A stretch of DNA of 38,021 nt from Bacteroidales bacterium (GTDB lineage Bacteria; Bacteroidota; Bacteroidia; Bacteroidales; UBA932), in the NCBI GenBank assembly GCA_017437825.1, contig JAFRXC010000009.1:1-38021 (forward strand), written 5' to 3'. Of this stretch, positions 1-10,000 are shown piece by piece. The notes beneath the pieces were generated by a model, which saw only the letters and a list, made by a program, of their open reading frames with translations, was not told where the DNA came from and made no database searches. Both the position numbers and the translations under genes were made by a program. Each line of letters begins with the position of its first letter. The first letter of the stretch is position 1.

Positions 1-41
1 CCTAGAAATAGAGCAAAAAACAAATAAAGTATTCTTTTCAT
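1..41 (-). CDS. Partial N-terminus of a secreted or membrane protein
   Basis: Only the first 13 codons are inside the window, reading MKRILYLFFALFL on the minus strand. A basic start followed by a hydrophobic run looks like the beginning of a signal peptide or membrane anchor. A second in-frame ATG lies two codons upstream (45-47), so the start could be either. The gene runs off the left edge and follows the second NSS transporter on the same strand after about 120 bp. The 48-169 gap is AT-rich and shows no perfect TAnnTTTG box or clear terminator hairpin. The product cannot be identified. Confidence 0.5.
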   Translation of the reverse strand, partial: MKRILYLFFALFL

Positions 42-169
42 TGTCATCGTTCTCTTATAAAACACACAAAAGGGGAAAATACGCCTTAATTATATCAATC
101 ATTTTTTAATAACGCAAAGAAAATGATTACTTTTTACAAAATAACACACAAATCTGCAGAATACGTCTC

Positions 170-1522
170 TTAAACGAATAGATTTGTAATGAAGATGGCC
201 AGGATAGCCACAGGAGCAATAAACCTGATGAAAAAATAGACAAGCCCGAAAATTCGGGTGCTGAATTTAAGCGATCCACCGTTCGTAAGCTCCTGCCGCA
301 CGGTGGACTTCTTCATCTTCCAGCCCACGAAAATCACGAACAGCATGCTGCCGAAACTCATCAGGAAGTTGGAAGTGAGCTTGTCGCAGAAATTGAAGAT
401 TGTCTCCCCGAACAGTTTGAATCCCGACAGCGGGCCGAAGGACAACGAGCACAACGCTCCCAGCAGCCAAGTGGCGCAGAAGATGAGCGCCACGGCCTTG
501 CGGCGGCTCATCCTGCGCTCCTCCACCAGGTACGCAGCACCAACCTCGAACATGGAAATGGAGGATGTGAGCGCCGCAACCACTATCGTCAGGAAGAAAA
601 GTATGGAGACGATGCGTCCCAGCGCCGCAGAAGAGGATACCATCGTTCCGAATATGTAGGGCAGCGTCTCGAAGATGAGCCCGGGGCCGGCGCCAGGCTC
701 AATGCCCGCGGCGAAAACGGCGGGCATAATGGCGAAGCCGGCGATAAGGGCGAACAGCAGGTCGAAAACTGCCGTGCCGAAGCCGGAGGCCAGGATGTCG
801 GCATCCTTCTTCATGTAGGACGAATACGTCAGTATGGTGCCCACGCCCAGCGACAGCGAGAAGAAACTCTGCCCCATTGCCGAGGCTATTGCCGAAGGCG
901 TCAGCTTGCTGAAATCAGGCTTAACCAGATACTCCACCCCTTCGGAAGCACCCGGAAGGGAGATAGAATATGTCATTATGATTATTATCAAGATAAAAAG
1001 CAGCGGCATTGAGATATTGTTGAATTTCTCTATGCCGGACTTGACTCCCGCCATCACTATCCCGGCAGTAAGCGCCAGAAAGATGGTATGGCATACAAGC
1101 GGAGCCCACGGCTTGGAGATGAATCCTCCGAACAAAGCCGGAGAAGACTCTCCAAAACCTTCAGAGACGCTCTTCCACAGGAATTCAATGGACCATCCCC
1201 CCACAACGCTGTAATAGGACAGTATTATGAGAGGGGAAATGATGGTCAGAAGGCCTATCCATTTCCATTTTGTCCCAGGAGCAAGCTTCTCCATCGCCCC
1301 AAATGTATTCGAAGCCGTACTGCGGCCTATGATGGTCTCCGAAAGCAGGATTGGGAGTGACAGGAATATGGCCAGCAGCAGATAGACAATGATGTAGGCC
1401 GCACCTCCGTTGCTGCCCACCATATAGGGGAAACGCCAGATGTTGCCAAGGCCTATGGCAGAGCCGGCCATTGCCAGGACCGCCGTGGTACTGCTGCCGA
1501 AATTCTCCCTTCCAGAGGCCAT
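170..1522 (-). CDS. Sodium-dependent transporter, NSS/SNF family (copy 2)
   Basis: A 450-residue inner-membrane protein of the neurotransmitter:sodium symporter family (LeuT/MhsT/TnaT type), which uses the Na+ gradient to import amino acids or related small molecules. The family signature GLGNIWRFPY sits in the first membrane segment (about residues 24-33), preceded by AMAGSA, and many further hydrophobic segments follow. The length fits the shorter 11-helix bacterial members. It starts 3 bp after the stop of an obvious paralogue, to which it is closely similar throughout (both end in a VAPVAI...IFITN segment), so the pair is a tandem duplication. Both are the last genes of a run from the Na/Pi cotransporter. 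The substrate cannot be read from sequence. Confidence 0.93.
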   Translation of the reverse strand: MASGRENFGSSTTAVLAMAGSAIGLGNIWRFPYMVGSNGGAAYIIVYLLLAIFLSLPILLSETIIGRSTASNTFGAMEKLAPGTKWKWIGLLTIISPLIILSYYSVVGGWSIEFLWKSVSEGFGESSPALFGGFISKPWAPLVCHTIFLALTAGIVMAGVKSGIEKFNNISMPLLFILIIIIMTYSISLPGASEGVEYLVKPDFSKLTPSAIASAMGQSFFSLSLGVGTILTYSSYMKKDADILASGFGTAVFDLLFALIAGFAIMPAVFAAGIEPGAGPGLIFETLPYIFGTMVSSSAALGRIVSILFFLTIVVAALTSSISMFEVGAAYLVEERRMSRRKAVALIFCATWLLGALCSLSFGPLSGFKLFGETIFNFCDKLTSNFLMSFGSMLFVIFVGWKMKKSTVRQELTNGGSLKFSTRIFGLVYFFIRFIAPVAILAIFITNLFV

Positions 1523-1525
1523 TTC

Positions 1526-2890
1526 CTAGAAAATGAAATTGGTTATGAAAATTATAACTATCGCCACTGGAGCCACCCACTTGATAAGGAAGTAGATGAC
1601 GTCGAACATCCTAGCATTGACCTTCTTGGTGCCGGAATTGGTAATCTCGTCCCAGACATCCTCCTTCTTCAGGACGAATCCTACGAAAACAACCGTCAGG
1701 AAAGCCATCACCAGAAGCAGTATGTTGGAAGAAAGCCAGTCGAAAATGTCAAATATGTTCATTCCCCACAGCGTAATGTCTTTGAGGGGACCGAAAGACA
1801 GAGAGCATAACACGCCTGCAGCTCCACAGAGGAGGAACAGCATAATGCATCCCTTTTTCCTGTCTACACCGTATCTGTCCTTCAGGAAGGAGACTCCCAC
1901 TTCCAGCAGGGAGATGCAGGAAGTCATCGCCGCCACCACAATGGTGAGGAAGAATATGATGGAGACGGCGGCGCCTATGGCAGGATGGCTGGCGCTCATA
2001 GACGAGAATACGAACGGGACGCTCTGGAAAATGAGGCCGGGGCCGGCGCCAGGCTCTATCCCGGCGGCGAATACCGCCGGCATTATGGCCAGGCCGGCCA
2101 AAATGGCGAACATCAGGTCTGACACCGCCGTACCGGCAGAAGTGGCCACTATGTTCTCCTCTTTCTTGACATAGGAACCGTAGGTTATGATAGCTCCCAT
2201 TCCCAGAGACAGGGAATAGAAACTCTGCCCCACCGCATATGCGAAAGACCTGGCGTTGATCTCGCTGAAATCAGGCTTCAGGAGGTATCTTACACCCTCA
2301 GTCGCACCCGGCAGGCTTACAGAATACACTATCATCAGTACTATAAGCACGAAGAGCACGGGAATGGTGAACTTGCTGAATTTCTCTATTCCGGCTTTAA
2401 CTCCGTTTGCCACGATGAAAGCGCACGCGGCAAGGAAAACCAGGTGCATTATTATCGGAGACCAGGTAGAAGTGATGAAACTGCCGAATATGGAAGTAAC
2501 GTTCTCAGGATCGGTCTTCACGAATTCCATCGCGCAGGATTTAAGGAGGAAATCCAGGGACCAGCCTCCTATGACGCTGTAATAAGAATCGATTATTAGG
2601 GGTATGGCTATGGACAGCACGCCTGCGAATTTCCACAGGCCCTTGCCGGGGGCAAGGCTGGACATTGCTCCGTAGGAACTGGTGCGGCTGCGCCTTCCCA
2701 CCGTCACTTCTGCAATGAAAACAGGAAGGGATATAAGCAGGGTGGCCAGGATGTAAATGAGCACGAAAGCCGCTCCGCCGTGCTCTCCCACTATGAACGG
2801 GAACCGCCATATGTTCCCCAGGCCGATGGCCGAGCCGGCCATCGCGAATATCACTGTGAGGCGGCTTCCAAAGATTTCTCGTTTCTCCAT
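1526..2890 (-). CDS. Sodium-dependent transporter, NSS/SNF family (copy 1)
   Basis: A 454-residue NSS-family Na+-coupled symporter of the inner membrane. The first helix carries AMAGSAIGLGNIWRFPF (about residues 16-32), the conserved unwound region that binds substrate and Na+ in LeuT. The ATG lies inside the 3' end of folA on the same strand, so the two reading frames overlap by 40 bases (2851-2890) and translation is probably coupled. A later start would remove the conserved first helix, so the overlap is real. The downstream paralogue begins 3 bp after this stop. The two copies may differ in substrate; nothing visible decides which. Confidence 0.93.
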   Translation of the reverse strand: MEKREIFGSRLTVIFAMAGSAIGLGNIWRFPFIVGEHGGAAFVLIYILATLLISLPVFIAEVTVGRRSRTSSYGAMSSLAPGKGLWKFAGVLSIAIPLIIDSYYSVIGGWSLDFLLKSCAMEFVKTDPENVTSIFGSFITSTWSPIIMHLVFLAACAFIVANGVKAGIEKFSKFTIPVLFVLIVLMIVYSVSLPGATEGVRYLLKPDFSEINARSFAYAVGQSFYSLSLGMGAIITYGSYVKKEENIVATSAGTAVSDLMFAILAGLAIMPAVFAAGIEPGAGPGLIFQSVPFVFSSMSASHPAIGAAVSIIFFLTIVVAAMTSCISLLEVGVSFLKDRYGVDRKKGCIMLFLLCGAAGVLCSLSFGPLKDITLWGMNIFDIFDWLSSNILLLVMAFLTVVFVGFVLKKEDVWDEITNSGTKKVNARMFDVIYFLIKWVAPVAIVIIFITNFIF

Positions 2891-3375
2891 CGCTTCTTAT
2901 ACACTACAAACTTGAACTCATACCCCGTCTTCTCGTCGACGTGGGTTTCCGACGCTCTCACTTCTTCCCAGATGCAGGTATCGATCATTGGGAAGAAGAC
3001 GTCGGCATCTACTATGGTCGTGTGAACGTGCGTTATGTACAGCGTGTCCATATCGTTTATGGCGGCCTTATAGACCGAAGCGCCTCCCATTATGAAGCAC
3101 TTTTCGGCTCCCTCGGCGGCGGCGTACGCCTCCTCGAAGGAATTGACGCAGACAACCTCCGGGATGGGGTCTCCGCCCAGGTTGAGCACTATGTTCTTCC
3201 TGCCCTTCAGAGGCCTGAAAGGCAATGAGAAATACGTCGTGCGTCCCATTATCACGGGGTAGCCGCGTGTCACTTCCTTGAAGTACCTGAGGTCTTCTGG
3301 AATGTGCCACGGCAGGTCTCCCCTGACTCCTATGGCTCGGTTGTCGGCAATAGCCACTATCAGGCACTTCTCCAT
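2851..3375 (-). CDS. folA: Dihydrofolate reductase
   Basis: Reduces dihydrofolate to tetrahydrofolate with NADPH, regenerating the cofactor oxidised by thymidylate synthase. The 174-residue protein shows the DHFR N-terminus with GVRGDLPWHIPEDLRYFK; D28 matches the catalytic acid (Asp27 in E. coli). MGRTTYFSLP (cofactor loop) and IMGGASVYKAA follow. It begins 3 bp after the thyA stop, the classic thyA-folA pair. About ten residues beyond the usual VVYKKRWR end (NEKSLEAASQ) are encoded by the stretch overlapping the next gene, so the C-terminal tail may exist mainly because of the overlap. Confidence 0.97.
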   Translation of the reverse strand: MEKCLIVAIADNRAIGVRGDLPWHIPEDLRYFKEVTRGYPVIMGRTTYFSLPFRPLKGRKNIVLNLGGDPIPEVVCVNSFEEAYAAAEGAEKCFIMGGASVYKAAINDMDTLYITHVHTTIVDADVFFPMIDTCIWEEVRASETHVDEKTGYEFKFVVYKKRWRNEKSLEAASQ

Positions 3376-3378
3376 ATC

Positions 3379-4173
3379 CTAAACTGCGACTGGCGCTTTG
3401 ATGGCGGGCCAGGGATCGTATCCTTCAAGGGTGAAGTCTTCGTACTTGAAACTGAATATGTCCTTGACCTCGGGGTTGATGATCATCCGCGGCAGCGGCC
3501 TGGGCTCGCGCGAGAGCTGCAGGGCGGCCTGCTCCAGATGATTCAGGTACAGGTGGGTGTCACCTGTGGTGTGTATGAAATCGCCCGGCTCCAGGCCGCA
3601 TACCTGAGCTATCATCATCGTGAGCAGGGCGTAGGAAGCGATGTTGAACGGAACTCCCAGGAAGGTGTCGGCGCTGCGCTGGTACAGCTGGCAGGAGAGT
3701 TTTCCCTGGGCCACGTAGAACTGGAACAGGCAGTGGCAGGGAGGCAGGGCCATACTGTCCACCTCAGCCACGTTCCAGGCGCTGACAAGCATCCTGCGGG
3801 AGTCCGGATTATGCTTGATGGTTTCTATGAGCTTTGATATCTGGTCTATGCTGCCTCCGTCAGGGGTGGGCCAGCTGCGCCACTGGTGCCCGTATACCGG
3901 GCCCAGGTCACCGTTCTCGTCAGCCCATTCATCCCAGATGGATACTCCGTGCTCCTTGAGGTAACCTATGTTGGTGCTTCCTGAAAGGAACCACAGGAGT
4001 TCGTAGATGATGGACTTGAGATGGACCTTCTTGGTGGTGAGCAAAGGGAATTCTTCCGAGAGGTCGTACCGGCTCTGCCAGCCGAATATGCTCTTGGTTC
4101 CCACTCCGGTACGGTCGGTTTTCACCACACCGTCATCGTAGATGTGCCTCAACAGGTCCAGATACTGCTTCAT
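3379..4173 (-). CDS. thyA: Thymidylate synthase
   Basis: Methylates dUMP to dTMP using methylene-tetrahydrofolate. At 264 residues it has the same length as E. coli ThyA and aligns without gaps: DRTG near residue 20, [17 protein letters not shown] at 79-95, the catalytic cysteine C146 in [30 protein letters not shown] and the C-terminal IKAPVAV. It starts 3 bp after galM and is followed 3 bp later by folA, whose product recycles the dihydrofolate made here. This window therefore encodes the classical ThyA route rather than flavin-dependent ThyX. Confidence 0.98.
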   Translation of the reverse strand: MKQYLDLLRHIYDDGVVKTDRTGVGTKSIFGWQSRYDLSEEFPLLTTKKVHLKSIIYELLWFLSGSTNIGYLKEHGVSIWDEWADENGDLGPVYGHQWRSWPTPDGGSIDQISKLIETIKHNPDSRRMLVSAWNVAEVDSMALPPCHCLFQFYVAQGKLSCQLYQRSADTFLGVPFNIASYALLTMMIAQVCGLEPGDFIHTTGDTHLYLNHLEQAALQLSREPRPLPRMIINPEVKDIFSFKYEDFTLEGYDPWPAIKAPVAV

Positions 4174-4176
4174 ATA

Positions 4177-5223
4177 TTATTTTACTGAGAATGCGAAAAT
4201 GATGGCCTCCTGATATGTCTCGCCCGGCTTGAGCACGGTGCTGGGATATTCAGGCTCGTTGGGTGAGTCGGGGAAGTGCTGGCACTCCAGTGCTATTCCG
4301 CTGTAGTCAGGATAAACGTGGCCGTTCTTGCCCTTTGCTCCTCCAAGCCAGTTTCCGGAATAAACCTGAAGGCCGGGCTGGGTGGTGATTACTTCCAGGG
4401 AGATGCCGCTCTTCTCTGAATAGAGTTCGGCTGCTGTCTGCAGCTGGCCGGGCATATATCCGTCTATCACGAAGCAATGGTCGTATCCCTTTGCCACTGC
4501 AAGGGCGGGGCAGTCCTTACGGAGGTCACGGCCCACCTTCTTGGCGTTCACGAAGTCAAGAGGGGTTCCGGCTACCGGGGCGGGCTCTCCCAGAGGGATG
4601 AGGCCGGCGTCAGTAGGCAGATACTCTGAGCAGTTGAGCTTGAGGATGTGGTCCTCTATTGTACCGTTGCCTTCTCCGTTGAGGTTGAAATAGGCGTGGT
4701 TGGTGAGGTTCACCACGGTATCTTTGTCTGTCTGCGCGGTAAGGGTGAGCTTGAGGGAATTGTCCTCTCCCCACTCGTAATGTGCGACTGCCTTGAGGGT
4801 TCCGGGGAATCCTTCCTCGCCGTCCTCGGAAATGTACATGAATTCTACGGCTCCGTCAATGATGCGGCTTTCCCAAACTCTGTAAGAGAATCCAGTAGGA
4901 CCTCCGTGAAGGTGGTTGGGGCCGTTGTTGATGGCCAGGTTGTATTCCTTGCCGTTCAGCTCGAAATGTCCCTTGGCAATCCTGTTGGCATACCTTCCGG
5001 GAACCCTTCCCAGATAGGCTCCGTCAGCGTAATAATCTTCAGGGCTGTCGAAACCCAGTGAAACGTCGGTGAGTTTCCCATCCTTGTCCGGTACCAGGAC
5101 CGAAACAATGCTGGCTCCCAGAGAAGTGAGCACTACCTGCGCTCCGCTGCTGTTGGTGACGTAATACTTGTAAATTTTCTGACCGTCTTTGCCGGTTCCC
5201 CAGAATTCTGTCTTGATTTCCAT
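4177..5223 (-). CDS. galM: Aldose 1-epimerase (galactose mutarotase)
   Basis: Interconverts the alpha and beta anomers of galactose (and glucose), supplying alpha-galactose to galactokinase. The 348-residue length is typical. Visible family residues are the histidines in NHLHGG (H104/H106) and NHAYFNL (H176), and the catalytic glutamate E313 in ALECQHFPDSP. No signal peptide is visible, so it should be cytoplasmic. It starts 14 bp after the Na/Pi cotransporter and ends 3 bp before thyA, so it is transcribed with these rather than with lacZ-galK, which lie 5 kb away in another minus-strand cluster. Confidence 0.96.
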   Translation of the reverse strand: MEIKTEFWGTGKDGQKIYKYYVTNSSGAQVVLTSLGASIVSVLVPDKDGKLTDVSLGFDSPEDYYADGAYLGRVPGRYANRIAKGHFELNGKEYNLAINNGPNHLHGGPTGFSYRVWESRIIDGAVEFMYISEDGEEGFPGTLKAVAHYEWGEDNSLKLTLTAQTDKDTVVNLTNHAYFNLNGEGNGTIEDHILKLNCSEYLPTDAGLIPLGEPAPVAGTPLDFVNAKKVGRDLRKDCPALAVAKGYDHCFVIDGYMPGQLQTAAELYSEKSGISLEVITTQPGLQVYSGNWLGGAKGKNGHVYPDYSGIALECQHFPDSPNEPEYPSTVLKPGETYQEAIIFAFSVK

Positions 5224-5237
5224 ATGGCTTTGTGTTA

Positions 5238-6980
5238 TTAATATTCGTTATACTCCGGCAGCAAGGCCTGGGAGATGTTTATGATGAAGTCTCCCATCTT
5301 CTCGAACTCGCTCACGATGTCCATATAGAACACGCCTGTCTGATATTCGTAGTTGGCCTTTTCCAGGTTTACTATGTGCTCTTCGCGCAGGTTGTTGCGG
5401 TATTCGTTTATGCTGTACTCTGCATCCAGGGCGTTGTTGATGTCCCTGAGTTCCCTCTCCGGCACGTTCAGGTTGTGCATCATTGCATCGTATGCCACCT
5501 GTACCAGGTCCATCATATGGTTGAGTTTGCGCAGGAGGATAGGAGAGAATGTCTTTCCGTGGGCGTGGGCCCTCTCGAGCATTCGGCCGATGGTCTCGCC
5601 CGAGTCTCCCAGGCTCTCCATCTCGCCTATTATCTTGTACATGCTCTTTATTTTCTTGGTAGTGTTCTCACTGATCTCTCCCTTTGCAACCTCGCCCAGA
5701 TATGCCGCAATCTCATACTCCAGCTTGTCTGTTATGCCTTCGTACTTCTTGAGCTTGTCGTAACGGGCAGTTATGTTGTCGGGATCGGTCTCGTTTATCG
5801 CCTCGCGAACGTGGCCGAAGCCCTTGCAGCACACTTCTCCGAAGTGTACTATCTCGTGACGGGCCTCATTGAGAGAGAGCTCGGCAATACCGAGGGGGCC
5901 TCCCTTGATATACTGGAGCTTGAATTCCTCCTCTTCTCCTTCCTGGCTCGGAACCAGGAAACGGACTATCCTCTCTATCTGAGGCACGAACCATATGAGG
6001 ATGAGGGTGTTGGTAATGTTGAACAGGGAGTGGAGCGTAGCCACGCTGTAAGGCAGCGAAGCCACCAGCGCGCTGCGGGTTGCCTCGTCAGCCGTAGCGA
6101 AGTCCGTGGTAGCGGGATTGGGGAAGCCGAACAGTTCCACGATTCCGCCAATGATCCTGAGGAACGGATGGAACAGGATCGTAGCCCAGATGACTCCGAA
6201 CAAGTTGAAGACCATATGGGCGCGGGCAGTCCTCTTTGCCGACACGTTTGCCACCGAAGCGGCTATGTTGGATGTGATGGTTGTTCCTATGTTCTCTCCA
6301 AGCACCATTGCGGCGGCCATCGAGAACGGGATGAAGCCGTTGGCTACCAGCACCATAGTGATGGCCATAGTGGCTGCAGAAGACTGCAGCATCAATGTCA
6401 TCACGGCGCCAGTCACCATAAAGATAAGCATTGAACCGAAACCGAAGCCCGTAAGCTTGGAAAGGAACACCCTCACCGGCTCATTGTCCAGCAGTACGGT
6501 GGAAGTTTCTCTAAGTGTGGCAAGTCCAAGGAAGAGGAAGGCGAAGCCCATAAGGAATTCGCCGCCGTTGTTCAGGCGCTTCTTCTTCATGTTCAGGAGG
6601 ACGAAGGCGAAGAACATCAGCGGTACCGCGATGGTGCCGAAGCTAAAGCCGCCGCCTCCGAAGGACAGCGCGAAAATCCAGGCGGTGACAGTGGTTCCTA
6701 TGTTGGCACCCATAATTACCCCGATGGCGTTGGCCAGCGACAGCAAGCCCGCATTCACGAAGCTCACTATCATAAGGGTGGTTGCCGTTGAAGACTGTAC
6801 AAGTGCTGTTATGACCAGACCGGTCATAACCCGCCTGAACGCGGTGGAAGTCATGGAGGCCATAAAGGAGCGCAACTTGTCTCCAGCCATTTTCTGCAGG
6901 CCTCCGCTCATCAGGGACATTCCGTACAGGAACATTCCCAGAGAGCCCAATAGTGTAAGTATCTGTAAAAATAAGGTCAT
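5238..6980 (-). CDS. Na/Pi cotransporter family protein with C-terminal PhoU-like domain
   Basis: An inner-membrane protein of the NptA/YjbB family of Na+-coupled phosphate transporters. Two inverted-type repeats are recognisable: ALVQSSTATT...GANIGTTVTAW and LMLQSSAATM...GENIGTTITSN. After the membrane part (to about residue 350), a soluble charged helical region of about 210 residues resembles PhoU. The longest frame begins at a GTG at 7004, but that base is the last base of a perfect -7 box (TAAATTTG, 7011-7004), so the codon would lie upstream of the transcript. The ATG at 6980 (MTLFLQILTLLGS, 580 residues) is the better start. First gene of the galM-thyA-folA-NSS-NSS run. Confidence 0.92.
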   Translation of the reverse strand: MTLFLQILTLLGSLGMFLYGMSLMSGGLQKMAGDKLRSFMASMTSTAFRRVMTGLVITALVQSSTATTLMIVSFVNAGLLSLANAIGVIMGANIGTTVTAWIFALSFGGGGFSFGTIAVPLMFFAFVLLNMKKKRLNNGGEFLMGFAFLFLGLATLRETSTVLLDNEPVRVFLSKLTGFGFGSMLIFMVTGAVMTLMLQSSAATMAITMVLVANGFIPFSMAAAMVLGENIGTTITSNIAASVANVSAKRTARAHMVFNLFGVIWATILFHPFLRIIGGIVELFGFPNPATTDFATADEATRSALVASLPYSVATLHSLFNITNTLILIWFVPQIERIVRFLVPSQEGEEEEFKLQYIKGGPLGIAELSLNEARHEIVHFGEVCCKGFGHVREAINETDPDNITARYDKLKKYEGITDKLEYEIAAYLGEVAKGEISENTTKKIKSMYKIIGEMESLGDSGETIGRMLERAHAHGKTFSPILLRKLNHMMDLVQVAYDAMMHNLNVPERELRDINNALDAEYSINEYRNNLREEHIVNLEKANYEYQTGVFYMDIVSEFEKMGDFIINISQALLPEYNEY

Positions 6981-7003
6981 TAACCTGAAGAGCAATATTC
7001 TCA

Positions 7004-7011
7004 CAAATTTA
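7004..7011 (-). promoter_or_regulatory. Bacteroidota -7 promoter element for the Na/Pi-galM-thyA-folA-NSS run
   Basis: Minus strand TAAATTTG, a perfect match to TAnnTTTG. No clear TTTG -33 element is seen 19-21 bp upstream. Transcription would start just inside the annotated GTG, which supports the ATG at 6980 as the true start and gives a leader of roughly 20 nt. Confidence 0.55.
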
Positions 7012-7023
7012 GTAAAAATATGT

Positions 7024-7031
7024 TAGTTTTG
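7024..7031 (+). promoter_or_regulatory. -7 promoter element for the secreted metallopeptidase-barrel gene
   Basis: Plus strand TAGTTTTG matches TAnnTTTG and lies only 4 bp before the ATG at 7036. Transcripts would start at or next to the ATG, so the message would be leaderless, or translation would begin at the second ATG (7042). It is back-to-back with the minus-strand box at 7004-7011, forming a compact divergent promoter. No -33 TTTG is visible. Confidence 0.45.
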
Positions 7032-7035
7032 TAAT

Positions 7036-10000
7036 ATGGATATGCGTAAGCTGATATTTGCCGCCACGCTTTTCTTGAGCTGCCTTTCTGCAAAGGGGCA
7101 GTTCTACTCCTACGGGGATGATCCGGGCGGCACAAGGTGGTCTCAGATGAGCACCAGGTCTTACCGCATAGTCTATCCCCGAGGCCTGGATTCCCTGGCA
7201 CGGCAGTACGCCATCACCCTTGAAAAGTATTACAACGCCGTGGGCGGGAGCATCGGATTCACCCCCAACCAGTCTTACAGGAGCAAGATGCCTGTGATAC
7301 TGCATCCTTTCAGTTCAACTGCAAACGGTATGACTGTATGGACACCCAGAAGGATAGAACTGCACACCGTGCAGGACCCGTACAGCCCCTCCGGAATGCC
7401 GTGGATCACCGAATTGGCAATACACGAGACCAGGCATGCCTCACAGCTTCAATACGCCAATTCCGGTCCCTACCGCTTCTTCAACATCCTTCTGGGTCAG
7501 TTATGGCCCGGCGCGATGGCCGCCGTCTATGGCAACCAACCCCTGTTCGAAGGCGACGCCGTAGCGGCTGAAACCGCCCTGACAAAGTCCGGGCGCGGCC
7601 GCTCCGCCGACTTCCTCCAGTATTTCTACTACGCCCTTGACAACGGCGACTACAGGGACTGGTACAAGTGGCAGTACGGCTCCCTCAGGGATTACACTCC
7701 ATCCTACTACACTCTGGGCTACGTCACCGTTGCAGGAATACGCACGAAGTATGACGACCCTCTTTTCACGCAGCGCTTCTACTCCAACATATTCAGGCAC
7801 AAACTATGGCCTTTCCCGTTCTTTAATTTCCAGTACACGGTGAAAGAAGCCTCCGGAATGAAGCTGAAAGACACCTTCAGGGACATCCAGGACTATTTCC
7901 TGGAGGACTGGAGGCGGCAGGCCGACCTCCGCGGGCCATTTATGACAGGAGAGCAGATAACCCCCGACGCGCGCCGCTACCGCCAGTACAGGGGAATGGC
8001 CGCCGCCGGTGACAGGCTTTTTGCCATAAGGAACGGCATTGACAAAAACTACCAGCTGGTGGACGTGGAGACGGACAAGCCCCTGCGTTATTTCTCTTCT
8101 GCCACCAGTGCCCTCAGATGGTCTGAACCGCTTGGAAAACTGTTCTGGAGCGAGACCGTCCCCGACATAAGGTGGACTCTCAAAGAGAGTTCCCTCATAA
8201 TGACTTACGATCCCGAATCGGGCAAGTCCGGCCAGCTTACCAGCAGCGGGCGCTACTACAATCCCGTTCCTGCTCCTGGTGACAGGCGCATAGCCGTTAC
8301 TTCGTATCCCACTGAAGGAGGCTCCCAGGCCGTCATCCTGGACGGAAAAGACGGTTCCGTGCTGCATATTTACCAGGCTCCCGATTCCCTTCAGATCCTG
8401 GAAAGCGCCTGGATTGGGAACGAACTGGTAGTCAGCGGTCTCTCGGAGGCAGGAACTGGCCTGTACTATGCAAACAGAGGTTTCTCAACGCTGCTGGCGC
8501 CCCTTCCGGTAAAGATATCCCGCCTGTCCACCCGCGGCAGCGAAATCCTCTTCACCAGCGACCGCAACTCCGTAAACGAACTCTACAGCCTGGACACCGG
8601 CACCCTCGCCCTCACCAGACTGACTTCCAACCGCTACGGGGCCGACGAATTCGTATTCAAGGACAGGTTCCTGTACTATTCCACATACAATGGCAACGGC
8701 AGGTCCGTCTTCCGCACGGAAGTGGATGGTCTGCCCCGAATCCCTGTGGAAAAGGGAGAATACTACCACTACGCCATAGCAGACAAACTGTCCCGGCAGG
8801 AAGCCGAACTGGGTTCCAACCCTTCCAGTTCCGACCCCGAATTGTCAGAACCGTCCAAGTACTCCAAGGCCGCCCACCTGGTGAACATCCACAGCTGGGC
8901 TCCCGTATACATAGATTACAACTCCATAAGCGCCATAAGTTCGGACATATTCTCATACGTGGCTATCCCTGGAGCAATGGCCTTCTTCCAGAACGACCTG
9001 GGGACCGCATCAGGCTATGTCGCCTATTCCTACTCCAAAGGAGCTGACGGCAAACGCCATCATTCCGGACACCTGAACCTGAAATACACTGGCTTCTATC
9101 CCGTCATCGAGGGGACACTGCATTTCAACAGCACCAGCAGGTATCTGTATCAGCTTACCCAGAACACTTACCGCCGCACGCGTGTCGTCAGATTCAGCCA
9201 GCAGGTAAGCTCAGAGCCCCAACTGTCAGGCAACCTGAAGGTTTACGTGCCTCTGAGGTTCAGCCGCGGGGGCTGGAACCTGGGCTTCATCCCGCAAGTC
9301 AGATATACTTACTCCAACAACATCTATGACACTGGACGCGCCTCCTTCATAGCTCCTCAGGGAGCGGATTCTTCAGACATCCTTGTCTTCGAAGGGAAGG
9401 AAGAAGCGGGATCGTTCTACTACCACAGGCTGGACGCATCCCTCAGGGGATATTACATACTAAACCAGTACCACAGTTCCGTATATCCCAAACTGGGAAT
9501 AGGCGCCGAGATAGGAACCTCAACCAGGATAGGCCTTTCAGAACTGTACAGCCCCAATGTCTACGCAATGATATACGGCTACCTCCCCGGGCTTGTTCCC
9601 GAGCAGGGCCTGAGAATGAGCGTCCTTGCCCAGAAGCACATTGAAAGCGGTTATCTGTTCAGCGAAAACGCCGTCAACTGCCTGCCCAGGGGTTTTAATT
9701 CAGATCCGGGATTCTCCAGGCTGTTTGCAAAATACTGCAACCAGGTGTCTGTTTCGGCAGACTACGGCATAGCCTTCGCCCCGGTGGACTGGTCTTTCCT
9801 GAGCCCCCTTGCATACGTCCGCAACTTCCTGCTGACCCCGAATTTCGACTTCAGCCTGTATGCCAATCCTGACGAAAGAATCTCGCTCTGCAGCGCCGGA
9901 GCGGAATTCAGCGCCGTGCTCGGCAACTTCCTCTGGCTGCCTTACCAGACCAGGATAGGCGTCAGCTATTCATATAACTTCGGACCTTCGTTCCCGAAGG

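Noticed and set aside
5232-6434. 400-codon open frame on plus, opposite the Na/Pi cotransporter
   Set aside because: It mirrors a clear membrane transporter on minus with family motifs; its translation has no recognisable domain and odd Val/Tyr/His-rich composition.
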